NCBI GenBank assembly: GCA_013178155.1
Contig: JABLXH010000013.1
Coordinates: 1 to 34,016 of the forward strand
Reading direction: 5' to 3'
Length of the DNA stretch: 34,016 nucleotides
DNA from: Armatimonadota bacterium
GTDB lineage: Bacteria; Armatimonadota; Zipacnadia; Zipacnadales; UBA11051
Shown here piece by piece: positions 1 through 9,000 of this stretch. The notes under the pieces were generated by a model. That model did not search any database. It was not told where the DNA came from and was given only the letters and a program-made list of their open reading frames with translations. How positions within the stretch are numbered: the first letter of the stretch is position 1; every line of letters starts with the position of its first letter. Position numbers and translations under genes: made by a program.

Positions 1-813
1 GTCTTATTGTGCCTGGCTGTAACCAGTGTCTGGGCCTCTGATTTTGGCCTGCGCACTGCCAGGTCCCTGGGAATGGGCGACGCTGTCGTCGGCGTGGCTG
101 ACGATGGAGCGGCCTGGTACCAGAACCCCGCCGGCCTCGGTTCATTGGCAGTCACCCCTCGCGAAGGCAACACCTGGGGCGCGGACGCCATCGGGACCTT
201 CGGCCGGACCGATTGGGGTCCCGATGACTCCGACATGTGGCAGCTCACCGTGTCCGGGCGCCAGCCCGAGAAGCAATGGGGCCTGGGGGCCGGTATCGGC
301 GACCTGCAGGACGTCGGCAAGGCTGCCGGTGTGGGCTATGGCTCCAGTTTCCGCGACTCGGCCTTCAGCTGGGGCGCCAACGCCATCTGGAATGAGCCGG
401 ATTCCGGCGATGACTATACCACGCTCAATCTTGGTTTCATGTACTTGCTCGAACAGCCCGAAAAGGCTCCGCTTCGGATTGGTGCTCGCGTGCGTGACCT
501 GACCGACGAGAGCGAGGTCGGGCCCCTCTTCGACGTTGGCGTCTATTGGCCGGCGACCCCTGTGGTGGGCGTAGCCGTAGACGTGGTTGACATCACTGAC
601 GAGAGCGAAGCGGGACCGTTCTTCAACGTGGGCGCCGAGTGTCGTCTGGGGCAGCAGCGTGAATGGACGATCCGCGGTGGCGCCGTGGATTCCGGCGACG
701 GTCACGACCTGACGCTGGGCGCCGGCTACCGCAGCAATAACTGGCGTCTCGATTTCGGCTGGGCCGACACGGCGGACGGCACCTGGCTGCTTGACGCTGG
801 TATCGCGTTTTAG
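1..813 (+). CDS. Outer-membrane beta-barrel-type protein (PorV/FadL/TraF-like), 5' partial
   Basis: The frame is open from base 1. The visible N-terminus is only the hydrophobic end of a signal peptide (LCLAVTSVWA, then mature SDFGLRTARSLGMGDA), so the true start lies upstream; TTG at 7 is merely the first in-frame start codon. The motif ARSLGMGxAVxGVADDxxAWYQNPAGL after the signal is typical of PorV/PorQ/FadL-like outer-membrane barrels, often auto-annotated as 'conjugal transfer TraF-like'. The rest alternates short polar and aromatic strands, ends in a Phe (DAGIAF) as outer-membrane barrels commonly do, and has two copies of a D-[LI]-TDESExGPxF block near bases 496-630. The next gene is a clear paralog. 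An outer-membrane location is inferred from the family; the cargo or ligand is unknown. Confidence 0.75.
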   Translation, partial: VLLCLAVTSVWASDFGLRTARSLGMGDAVVGVADDGAAWYQNPAGLGSLAVTPREGNTWGADAIGTFGRTDWGPDDSDMWQLTVSGRQPEKQWGLGAGIGDLQDVGKAAGVGYGSSFRDSAFSWGANAIWNEPDSGDDYTTLNLGFMYLLEQPEKAPLRIGARVRDLTDESEVGPLFDVGVYWPATPVVGVAVDVVDITDESEAGPFFNVGAECRLGQQREWTIRGGAVDSGDGHDLTLGAGYRSNNWRLDFGWADTADGTWLLDAGIAF

Positions 814-967
814 CTCTGCTTCTGGCTAGCCAGCCTGAGAGAGGTCTGGTCTGGTCGCGTAGGGCTACAGGGGCAACGAGGACACCCTGGCAACTCGGCG
901 GCCAATCCCCTCCCCTCACGTGCTGGAACAGGTTGTGACAGCCAGCCTGAGCCAGGCAGGGCGCCAA

Positions 968-993
968 TGGCAGCACGACAAGGCAGCACGAAA
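968..993 (+). repeat. Imperfect 13-bp tandem repeat in the leader of the second barrel gene
   Basis: Two adjacent near-identical copies of ggcagcacgacaa/ggcagcacgaaag lie just before the ribosome binding site of the gene at 1014. In the same intergenic region the 12-mer agccagcctgag occurs at 828-839 and 940-951. This may be a local duplication scar or a binding site; nothing shows a function. Confidence 0.35.
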
Positions 994-1013
994 GTGAGAT
1001 AGGAGGACAGGAC

Positions 1014-1880
1014 ATGAGGAATTTGTGGTTAGCCGCTCTGGCTGTGTGCTTGATCGCGTCCGGGGCCTGGGCTCAGGGATCTGGTGTCAGCACGGCGCGC
1101 TCCCTGGGCATGGGCGGTGCCGTCATCGGTGTGGCCGATGATGCCGCCGCCTGGTACCAGAACCCGGCCGGTCTGGCGGCGCTGAACGTCCCTGTGCAGG
1201 AAGGCAAGCTGTGGGGCGCTGACGTGGCGGGCATCTACGCCAGCCAGGACACCTCTGGCGGCTCAATCGACTCCTGGGGCCTGTTGGGTTCCGGCTGGCA
1301 GCCCGCCAAGCGCATGGGCTTCGGCCTCGGCTTCGGAGATGTCGAGGACTATGTGACGATCATCGGTGGCGGCTTTGGCATGGGCATTGGCGACACGGAA
1401 CTCAGCGCCGGCATCAGCATCGTCAATCAGGACTATGATGACGTCCTGATCCCCGCGCAGACCGGATACTCCGGCGGGAGTGACACACTGTTGAACCTGG
1501 GCTTCCTCTATCGGGTGGCTCGCGAGGAGGGCAGCCCGGTCCGGCTCGGTCTGCTGGTCGAGGACCTGACCGACGAGACTGACATGGGCCCGTGGTTCTC
1601 GGCTGGTGTTGCCTGGCCGGCCACCCCCGAGTGGCTGGTGGCGCTTGACCTGCGCGACATTACCGACGAGTCCGACAACGGCCCGTACCTGAGCGGCGGC
1701 GTCGAGTACAAGCCGGCCAAGCTCGCCAACTGGGCTTTCCGCGCGGGGCTTGCCGACGATGGTGAAGACCACAACCTGACCGTGGGGGCGGGCTACGCCT
1801 GGGAGCGATGGCGGCTGGATGCAGCCTATGGTGATGTGGCCGACGGTGTCTGGTCCATCACCGGCAGCCTCGGCTTCTAG
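1014..1880 (+). CDS. Outer-membrane beta-barrel-type protein, paralog of the gene at 1-813
   Basis: This 288-aa protein is complete. The ATG has a strong AGGAGG about 8 nt upstream, followed by a Sec signal peptide (MRNLWLAALAVCLIASGAWA, residues 1-20). The mature protein opens with TARSLGMGGAVIGVADDAAAWYQNPAGL, the same signature as its upstream neighbour. Two internal blocks near bases 1558-1710 repeat D-[LI]-TDE-[ST]-D-x-GP, and the chain ends in SLGF, a C-terminal Phe as expected for Bam-inserted barrels. It is probably an outer-membrane barrel of the PorV/FadL/TraF-like group. It could be a transport channel or an assembly partner for exported proteins. A 200-bp gap separates it from the first copy, so it may have its own promoter. 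The next gene is convergent and shares its terminator. Confidence 0.8.
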   Translation: MRNLWLAALAVCLIASGAWAQGSGVSTARSLGMGGAVIGVADDAAAWYQNPAGLAALNVPVQEGKLWGADVAGIYASQDTSGGSIDSWGLLGSGWQPAKRMGFGLGFGDVEDYVTIIGGGFGMGIGDTELSAGISIVNQDYDDVLIPAQTGYSGGSDTLLNLGFLYRVAREEGSPVRLGLLVEDLTDETDMGPWFSAGVAWPATPEWLVALDLRDITDESDNGPYLSGGVEYKPAKLANWAFRAGLADDGEDHNLTVGAGYAWERWRLDAAYGDVADGVWSITGSLGF

Positions 1881-1903
1881 AACGCCGGCTGGTCTGAATC
1901 CCT

Positions 1904-1934
1904 AACGGGGCCGCCTGCTGTCAGCGGCCCCGTT
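1904..1934. terminator. Bidirectional intrinsic-type terminator hairpin between convergent genes
   Basis: Arms aacggggccgc (1904-1914) and gcggccccgtt (1924-1934) form a perfect 11-bp GC-rich stem with a 9-nt loop. It sits 23 nt after the barrel gene on the plus strand and directly abuts the stop codon (1935-1937) of the minus-strand gene. The T tract is short (gtttcacttt) on the plus strand and poor on the minus strand, so efficiency is uncertain. Confidence 0.7.
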
Positions 1935-4900
1935 TCACTTTCCTCTGCCGCCCCGCTCCGCCCTCAGGTTGTCCACCCAGAAGGTCCCGGCTTCGGCGTT
2001 GGCTGGCGCGATCATCGCCAGGCCGATGTGGTTTATCGCGGCCCAGTTGATCCCGGCTCCCGACTGGCGTGGCACAAAGTCCTTGAAAGGCACCTCAAAG
2101 CGTTTCCATCGGTCGCTGAGGCCCTTGACCACGTAGTCGGCAATGCCCTGGGGCGCATCGGGGTCGGTGGCCGAGGTGTCCTTGACCACAAGCGTGAAAG
2201 AGGGCACGTCCCCGCGGGCGTAGATGACGAAACGGTCGTAGGCCGTCAGGTCAGCGCCAATACTACCCGAAGTCAGCCACAGCGAGAAGCTCCGCGGTTC
2301 GCCCTTGATGGTGTACTCGATCTTCATCGCCCCACCAGGACCGCCCTCTGCGTCCTCGCCGGCCATGAAGGTGGCCGTGCCCTGACAGTCGTTCTTCTGC
2401 GGCCACAGACCGAAGCTGCCGCCGAACTCAGGCTTGGCCTGGTCCGCCGCGAAGGTGAACAGCGGCCGTGGAGCCACGGCCAGTGCGCCGCCCTGCGTCC
2501 CGGCGACGGCGATGGCCGTGGGCGGGGTCTCGCGCGGTTTCTGGCTCCCGAAAATGCTCACTCGCGGCACCAGGATACCGTTGTTGAAGGTGCCGACGGT
2601 CACCGAGCCACTGGTCAGTGGCTCGGGGTCCTCCCATTCCAGCACCAGAGTGTCCCAGACCCACAACGCGATCCTGGCGCCCCGCTTGCGGATCGTCAGC
2701 CGTGTCCAGTCATTGTGGATGCCCGTTTGTGGGATTTTGTAGGTGCAGGTCGCCACCTCCTGGCCGTTGCGAAGCAAGCCTGTCCAGGTATTGCCCTGAC
2801 CGCCCAGCACGAAGTGGTAGCCACCCGCCGGGTCAGAGGCAGGTGCGCAGCAGCCGAAGTGAACGTCGGTCAGCGTCTCAGTATAACTCCCGCCCGCAGG
2901 AAGCATCTTGGCAGCTACGTAAGTCACGACGTCCATGTCACCGACGTAGTCCTGGCGAGTCGAGATAAGGGCTGGACCGCTTTGGTTCACCCCTGCAAAC
3001 CACGACCATCCGGGATTGCAGGACCAGCGGCTCGAGACCTTCCAGGCGCCACTCCTGACCGTCCAGTCACTGGGGGCAGTCTCGAAGGTGTAGTCGTGCA
3101 CCCAGGGCGAAGACACCGCCACATCGTCGGGGTAGATGAGCTGTCCACCGTTGTCCAGCCCCAGGCTGTCCAGCCAGGGTCGGTACTGGCTGTCACGGTA
3201 CAGCAGGCTCGGTCGGTGGTTCACCAGGGCCAGAAGGTCACGGCCGCTGCGCTGCAGGCTCAGCGCATAGGCTTGGCTCGGCGCTGCCCTGGCGGTGGCC
3301 TTAGCGACCGGGCGACCGGCCAGACTCAACTGCAGCTCCACCGCATCACTGCTCCACTGTCGCCGGGCGCGGAGCGTGTACCCGGAGTCGGGCTCCATTC
3401 GGCGCCCCAGATGGAGCTGGGTCACCGTCTCATCGGCTCCAGTGGGGTGAACGCCAACATCGGCTCGCACCTCCCCCGGGAAGAAACCCAGGTGCCAGAA
3501 ACAGTCCAGTTGGGCGGGGTCGGGACTCCAGGCGCCGCTGCGGCCAGCCCAGGTGTGCCGATCAATGACGCCAGCGAAGCTGGGAGTAGGCTCGTCCACA
3601 AGACGCTCCGGCGACGGCTCCTGCCAGGCCCGCATGAGCCGGAACAGGGCCGGTGAGGAGCCCCGGACATACAGCCCCACGACCCCGGCACAGGGGCCGT
3701 CATCCAGCAGGTCGGCGACCACCTTGCCGTCCACACTGGCCTCTACATGCGGGCCGTAGCACCTCACGCCGACGATATGCCCGTCCGTGGGTCGTCCGGC
3801 GACCGGCTGGTTGGCGAGCGTGGCACGCCCGGCGCCCTCGCGAAACAAGCTCAGTCTCAGCCTCCCGCCATCCCGGGTCAGGGCCGCGACCAGATGGGTC
3901 TGGCCCGTGCTGCGGACGACCAGTCCGGCGGCCTCAGCCTGGTTCAGTACCACCTTCACGCTGGCCTGGCAATCGGTGACGGCAGGCCAGGGCAGCGCCA
4001 GGCGGGCGCCGCTCTTCGCCGAACCCACGAGCCATTCGCCACCGTCCTTGAGAGCCCAGGAGCCACCGGTGGGTATCATCTCCTCCACACGCGGGGCGGG
4101 GTCCGGCGGTGAGGCCAGCCACGACGAGACCTCGAGATCGTCAAAGCTGGCACTGCCCTGCTGGCAGAACAGCCCTATGCGTCCCACATCCCCGCGCTCC
4201 GCGGCTGCCTCGACCACCAGGTCGCCGTTCAGGAGACCTTGCAGTCGTCCGCGCGAGGTGCGGAACTCCAGGTCGTGCCAGTCTGCCTTCGCCGCGCTGA
4301 CAATGCTTTCAACGAGCACCCTGTCATTGCCGTCGCGATGCTGGACGATCTGCAGGCGCGAGGCCCCGGGGTCATCAGCCAGGACGAGCTTCAGCATGTC
4401 ATAGTGGTTGGCATCAACGTAGTTGGCGATCACCCCGACGGCGGGCGCGGCGGCCTGCACGGAGGCCTTGCAGGCGTAGTCGGTCCAGAAGCCACTGCCA
4501 GCTAGCGATAAGGCGCCGCCTCCACCGGCATTCACCTGGTAGTTGAAGGGGTTGGCCCCCATCTCAGGCCTCCCCTCGGAGGCAACCACGCTCCAGTTGC
4601 CGCTCTGGGCCTCCCACTCTCCGGCCACGTTGTTCTCGCGCATGAAGTCGTCGGAGAAGCTGACGGGGGCGAGGGGCTGGTAAGCCGGGTCACCGAGGCC
4701 CTGCACAGCCAGACTGCCCTGGGTCAGTGGGGTTAGCAGGCGACTGCAGATGACTTGCCGACCCTGGGTGACTGTCAGCAGGCCCTGCCGACGCATGATC
4801 GCCACCTCGCCGGTCGCCGCTGCCAGGTCCATAGACTTCTGTCCCAGAACCTTGCCGTTTCTCGAGCGTTTCAGGACCAGCTTCCCGGAGCCGAACGTTA

Positions 4901-5846
4901 GCTCGTCCACATCGCCGGGCGACCAGTGTCCTATGAGGACACGAGCCTCTCCGTTCTCGGGCAGGTTGCCGGTAAACCGGAAGTCCTGCAAGCTGGCCGC
5001 CTCCTCCAGGACCTCAAAGCCCTCAGGCGGGGACCCTGGCGTGGTCTTGGGGATGGGATAGGGTGGCGGCTCGGCCGGGGGCGGGGCTGCGCTCACCAGC
5101 TCTGCCGGGTCCATGCTGCCGCTGAACATGCGGTCACGAAGCTGACCGTCGCTCAATGCATCAAGCAGGTTGCAGACGAACGGCTCGAACTCCCGGCCGC
5201 GCAGCGCGAGGTGCTGCGAGACCGCCGGGCCGCAGTAGATGATTTGCCCCTTGCCATGCGGGATCTGCAGGATGGCGGGTGCTCCCTGACCATCCACGAT
5301 GAAGTGGTTGCGAACCTTGTCCGGGGCGTCCTCATCGGTGAAGCGGGCCAGGATGACCGCGTTGGATGAGGGGTCCGGAACCACGGCTGCGGCGCCGTTG
5401 CCAGCGATTCTCAGCAGTCCGAGCTCCGGCAGTCCCTTGCTGACGGGGCTATCAGACGCAACGAAGCGCAGGTTGGTTGAGGCGGCAGCCCCGATCCGCT
5501 GTCCGGGAAGCACGTCGGTGCCCGGTGGGGGCACATGCTCGACCACCACGATGCCACCGTCGGCAGCGTACTGCTCCAGCAATCGTGCGACCTCTTCCGT
5601 GGCCCACGGACCGCGCTGGCACGTGATTACAATGTCGAACTGGCGTAGACGCTCGGGGTTGGCGATCTCGCTGTCATCCAGGCGAACCCGCGGGAGACCA
5701 TGCAGGGCCAGTAGACCCAGATAGCCCGTCGGGTAGCCGCCGATGACGGCGATACGCCAGGGGCGTGTCTGGGCGACGGGCGCAGCACTCAGGGAAGCGG
5801 CACAGCAGACGGCCAGTGCCAGCACCAGCGTCACGGGGGAACGCAT
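1935..5846 (-). CDS. Large secreted multidomain protein: GAT-like domain, LamG/DUF1080-like repeats, CBM11-like domain
   Basis: This 1303-aa protein starts at the ATG at 5846, preceded by AGGAGA on the minus strand (5854-5859) and followed by a signal peptide (MRSPVTLVLALAVCCAASLSA). The frame is open for 50 more codons upstream, but these look non-coding. Residues 30-235 resemble a ThuA/DUF4350-type glutamine-amidotransferase-like fold (RIAVIGGYPTGYLG, FDIVITCQRGPW, GKGQIIYCGPA). A Pro-rich linker follows at about 252-275. Residues about 396-577, 590-745, 760-910 and 915-1100 look like concanavalin-like LamG/DUF1080 sandwiches (FSDDF, FDDLEVSSW, GRIGLFCQQG). The C-terminus (about 1128-1296) resembles CBM11/CIA30 carbohydrate-binding domains, including WKRFEVPFKDF and FWVDNLRAE. 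No catalytic residues are evident; it probably binds or senses glycans outside the cytoplasm. It is divergent from the next gene. Confidence 0.78.
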   Translation of the reverse strand: MRSPVTLVLALAVCCAASLSAAPVAQTRPWRIAVIGGYPTGYLGLLALHGLPRVRLDDSEIANPERLRQFDIVITCQRGPWATEEVARLLEQYAADGGIVVVEHVPPPGTDVLPGQRIGAAASTNLRFVASDSPVSKGLPELGLLRIAGNGAAAVVPDPSSNAVILARFTDEDAPDKVRNHFIVDGQGAPAILQIPHGKGQIIYCGPAVSQHLALRGREFEPFVCNLLDALSDGQLRDRMFSGSMDPAELVSAAPPPAEPPPYPIPKTTPGSPPEGFEVLEEAASLQDFRFTGNLPENGEARVLIGHWSPGDVDELTFGSGKLVLKRSRNGKVLGQKSMDLAAATGEVAIMRRQGLLTVTQGRQVICSRLLTPLTQGSLAVQGLGDPAYQPLAPVSFSDDFMRENNVAGEWEAQSGNWSVVASEGRPEMGANPFNYQVNAGGGGALSLAGSGFWTDYACKASVQAAAPAVGVIANYVDANHYDMLKLVLADDPGASRLQIVQHRDGNDRVLVESIVSAAKADWHDLEFRTSRGRLQGLLNGDLVVEAAAERGDVGRIGLFCQQGSASFDDLEVSSWLASPPDPAPRVEEMIPTGGSWALKDGGEWLVGSAKSGARLALPWPAVTDCQASVKVVLNQAEAAGLVVRSTGQTHLVAALTRDGGRLRLSLFREGAGRATLANQPVAGRPTDGHIVGVRCYGPHVEASVDGKVVADLLDDGPCAGVVGLYVRGSSPALFRLMRAWQEPSPERLVDEPTPSFAGVIDRHTWAGRSGAWSPDPAQLDCFWHLGFFPGEVRADVGVHPTGADETVTQLHLGRRMEPDSGYTLRARRQWSSDAVELQLSLAGRPVAKATARAAPSQAYALSLQRSGRDLLALVNHRPSLLYRDSQYRPWLDSLGLDNGGQLIYPDDVAVSSPWVHDYTFETAPSDWTVRSGAWKVSSRWSCNPGWSWFAGVNQSGPALISTRQDYVGDMDVVTYVAAKMLPAGGSYTETLTDVHFGCCAPASDPAGGYHFVLGGQGNTWTGLLRNGQEVATCTYKIPQTGIHNDWTRLTIRKRGARIALWVWDTLVLEWEDPEPLTSGSVTVGTFNNGILVPRVSIFGSQKPRETPPTAIAVAGTQGGALAVAPRPLFTFAADQAKPEFGGSFGLWPQKNDCQGTATFMAGEDAEGGPGGAMKIEYTIKGEPRSFSLWLTSGSIGADLTAYDRFVIYARGDVPSFTLVVKDTSATDPDAPQGIADYVVKGLSDRWKRFEVPFKDFVPRQSGAGINWAAINHIGLAMIAPANAEAGTFWVDNLRAERGGRGK

Positions 5847-6031
5847 GGCTTTGTCTCCTGTCGGGGACTTCGCGCGGCCAGTGTGTGGTTCCTCAGTTGC
5901 CGCACGGGTGCCTTCTGTTCCGGGCTCAGCCAGCAGCCAACAGGCTGGAGAAGGCCACGCCGCGAGCCTCCGGGAATAGGATTGCGAGCCCGCCACGCAC
6001 AGAGCGCACCGACACTCCGGGAGGCACCGAG
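5847..6031. other. Divergent intergenic region between two giant secreted-protein genes
   Basis: These 185 bp separate the start codons of the minus-strand 1303-aa and plus-strand 1449-aa genes, so promoters for both must lie here or within the 5' ends. Both ribosome binding sites are visible: AGGAGA at 5854-5859 on minus and GGGAGG at 6019-6024 on plus. I could not identify a convincing -35/-10 pair or an operator palindrome. Confidence 0.5.
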
Positions 6032-9000
6032 ATGCGAGCCCTGTTCCTGGCCTCAGTCACCTTCACCACCCTGGCTGTCGCAGTTCAGCCCGTCGTCGCC
6101 TGGGACCTGACGGCGGGTGAGCTCACGCTGACCATGGACCGGGAGGCGCGGTTGACGGCAATGGCTGTGGGGGGCCGCGCAGTCCCAATGTCGCCCTCGC
6201 CCTTCGTGGCCCTCTGTGACGTTGAGAGCGGTCAGTACGTCGCTGCTCGGGTCACCGGCGGAACGCCGCAGGCTGGACTTCAGCTAGACTTCGGGTCCGC
6301 CGGGGCTCAGGCGACCCTCACGGCCGCCGCCAAGGGGGGCGCCCTGCACTTCACCTGCGACCTGCAAGGGGCCGACTTGCCCGCCCGGGGGATGCTGCTG
6401 CGGTTCGCGGTGCCGGTGACGGCGACCGGATGGCAATGGCATGATGACATGCAGACAGCCCGCAAGATCGAGGCCGGGGCGCTGTATGAGAACGTCGTCC
6501 CGCTGCGGGCCTTCGCGGACCTCCCCGAGTGGGCCGACCAGCCGGCGTTGCGCATGGGACTGGCCAGTCGCAACTTCTGTACCGTCATCACCGGTCCGGT
6601 GGGGCTCTGCCTGGCTGTCCCGCTCGACAGCCCCCGCATCTTCCGTACCGCCTATGACGCGGCCGCGGGACGCCTCGAGTTGGTCTACGACTTCGCCCTG
6701 ACCCCGGACTCCCGGCACCCAAACCGAGCCAGCTTCAGCTTCGACCTCTACGCCTGTGACCCCGCCTGGGGCTTGCGCGGGGCTCTGCAGCGTTACTATG
6801 CCCTGTACCCTGAGGCCTTCACCGTCCATGTCCGGGAACAGGGGCAGTGGATGGCCTTCAACCGGCTCTCGGAGATAGACAACGCAAACGAGTTCTGCTT
6901 CGCCCTGCAGGAGGGAGCCCCGGAGCCTGAGTATGACGACAAGATCGGCGTGCTCTCGGCAACCTACTTCACCCATGCGGGCATGGGCGCCAACATTCCT
7001 GATTACGACCCGGAGCAGGACCCCCTGCCCCCTTACGACGTGCAGGTGGCCGCCATGGAGGCGGCCTTCAAGCGAACCACGGGGCAGGATGGCATCTACG
7101 AGAGGGTCGGTCTCTGGAACGCGGAGGGCCGGCTGGACGTGCAGAAGTGGTCCGTCTACGCCCATCTCATCGCCCAGTTCACCCTGGATCCGGAGCTACC
7201 CTATGGCGAGTGGACCCTGCGGCGGGCGATGACGTCACTGGAGAGCATCAGACAGCGCGGCGGTGAGCTCGACGGCTTCTACTACGATGGCCTGTCCACC
7301 GGCGTGGACTACAATCCCGCCCACTTCCGGACGGCTGATGCCACGGTGCTGTGGGACCCGGCGAACCGCAAGCCGTATCTGAACAACTTCTTCTCCTCGT
7401 GCAAGTTCGCGAAGGCGGCCGCTGAGCTGCTGCGCCCCCTGGGCAAAATCACCATGATGAATGGCGCCATCGGCTCCAGCTACTACGTCGCGCCGTGGCT
7501 CGACGTCCTGGGAGCCGAGACGGGACTGCGTATCCCGCGTGAGGACTTCAATTACATCCGCACGATCATCCATCACAAGCCCTTCCTGACGCTGCTCAAG
7601 GGCAACTATGAGCAGTCCATTGGCCGGCCGGAGATGGAGCTGTTCATGAAGCGGTGTCTCGCCTATGGCGTCTACCCGGGCTTCTTTGACTGGCCTCCCA
7701 GCGGCCTCGGACCTGGTGGGCAGTACTGGAACCACGCGAAGTACTATGAGCGCGACCGGGACATTTTCCGCAAGTACCAGCCGCTGTGCCGGCAACTGGC
7801 CCTGGCTGGCTGGGAGCCCACGACGCGGGCCCGAAGCTCCAATCCGTCCGTATTCGTAGAGCGGTTTGGCCCGAAGCAGGGAGTCCTGTGGTTTACGCTG
7901 CTGAATGAGGAGCAACGGGCGCAGACCACGACGCTCAGCATTGACCTGCGGCCCTTCGGCCTGAAGCCCGCAGAAGTGAGCGTCGTGGACCTGGTCAGCG
8001 GGGCAACCGTGCCACTCCAAACCGAGGGCGACGGTGTCAAGGCCGAACTGGCGATCCCTGCCGACGGAGTCATGGCCCTGCAGCTCGCGCGCCCCCAGGA
8101 TGCGGCGCAGTGGCGTGTGGCGATGGCACTGGAGACGTTGGACCGCGGGGAACTGATGCGCCGGGTTGACGCGGAGAAGCCAGCGGTGCCAACCCACTGG
8201 CGCCCCGCGGGCCGCGTGCGGCGTGGTGCCGGGGGTGAGAGCGATGCGCTGGTTCTGGAGACGGACGACGCGACCGAGAGCCGTGTCTGGCAGTGGGTCA
8301 TGCTCTTTCAGTCAGACCCGGCTGAGCTAAAGCTGCGAGTGCGCGCTGCCGCAGAGAACCTGCCGGACGGAGCCGCCACCATCCGCTGCCAACCTGCCTG
8401 GGTAACGTCCAGCTATGCCCACTATGAGGACGTCCGATTCCCGTTGCCGGGTGGCACCTGGGACTGGCGCGACCTGGAGTTCACCATCAGTGATCCCCAT
8501 GCACTCCGCGCCGTGCAGGTGTTCGTCAACCTGGGCAAGGCCGCTGCAGGGGCACGCCTTAGTATCGCCAGCCTGTCCCTGACCGACGCCGAGGGGAAGG
8601 AGTACGTCACGGATGGGCGCTTCAGGCAATGGTACGAGCCAATCCCGCCGGACCTGCGTCCGGTGGTGACGCAGGAAATGGCCGGTCTCCGCGGGATTCT
8701 GACCGACTTGGCGAGTTCGCGTAGCCCCCTGGACAGCGATGCCACCCACCAGGCGCTGGCTTCAGCCTTCGGTCGCTGCGAGCAGTTGCGGGCTGCTATC
8801 CGGCAGGCCGGCGCCGAGAACGGCTGTCGTCGGGTCCTGCGTGACCTCGAGACCATCGAGGGGCACCTGAGTGCCGTGACCCTGTCCGCATACGGTCTCA
8901 CTCTTCCTGTCATCGGCGCGCCGCTCGCAATCTGTCCGGGGGATGATGTCGCTCTGTCGTTCGCGCCGCCGGCGGTGCCCGGCCTGACGACGCGCACGGA

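Noticed and set aside
1014-1880. Conjugation protein TraF
   Set aside because: The TraF-like profile covers many FadL/PorV-type barrels. There is no conjugation gene here, and the protein has barrel features.
2028-3656. A 542-aa plus-strand open frame inside the 1303-aa gene
   Set aside because: It is antisense to a protein with a clear signal peptide, ribosome binding site and domains. Long antisense frames are common at this GC content; it has no recognisable motif.
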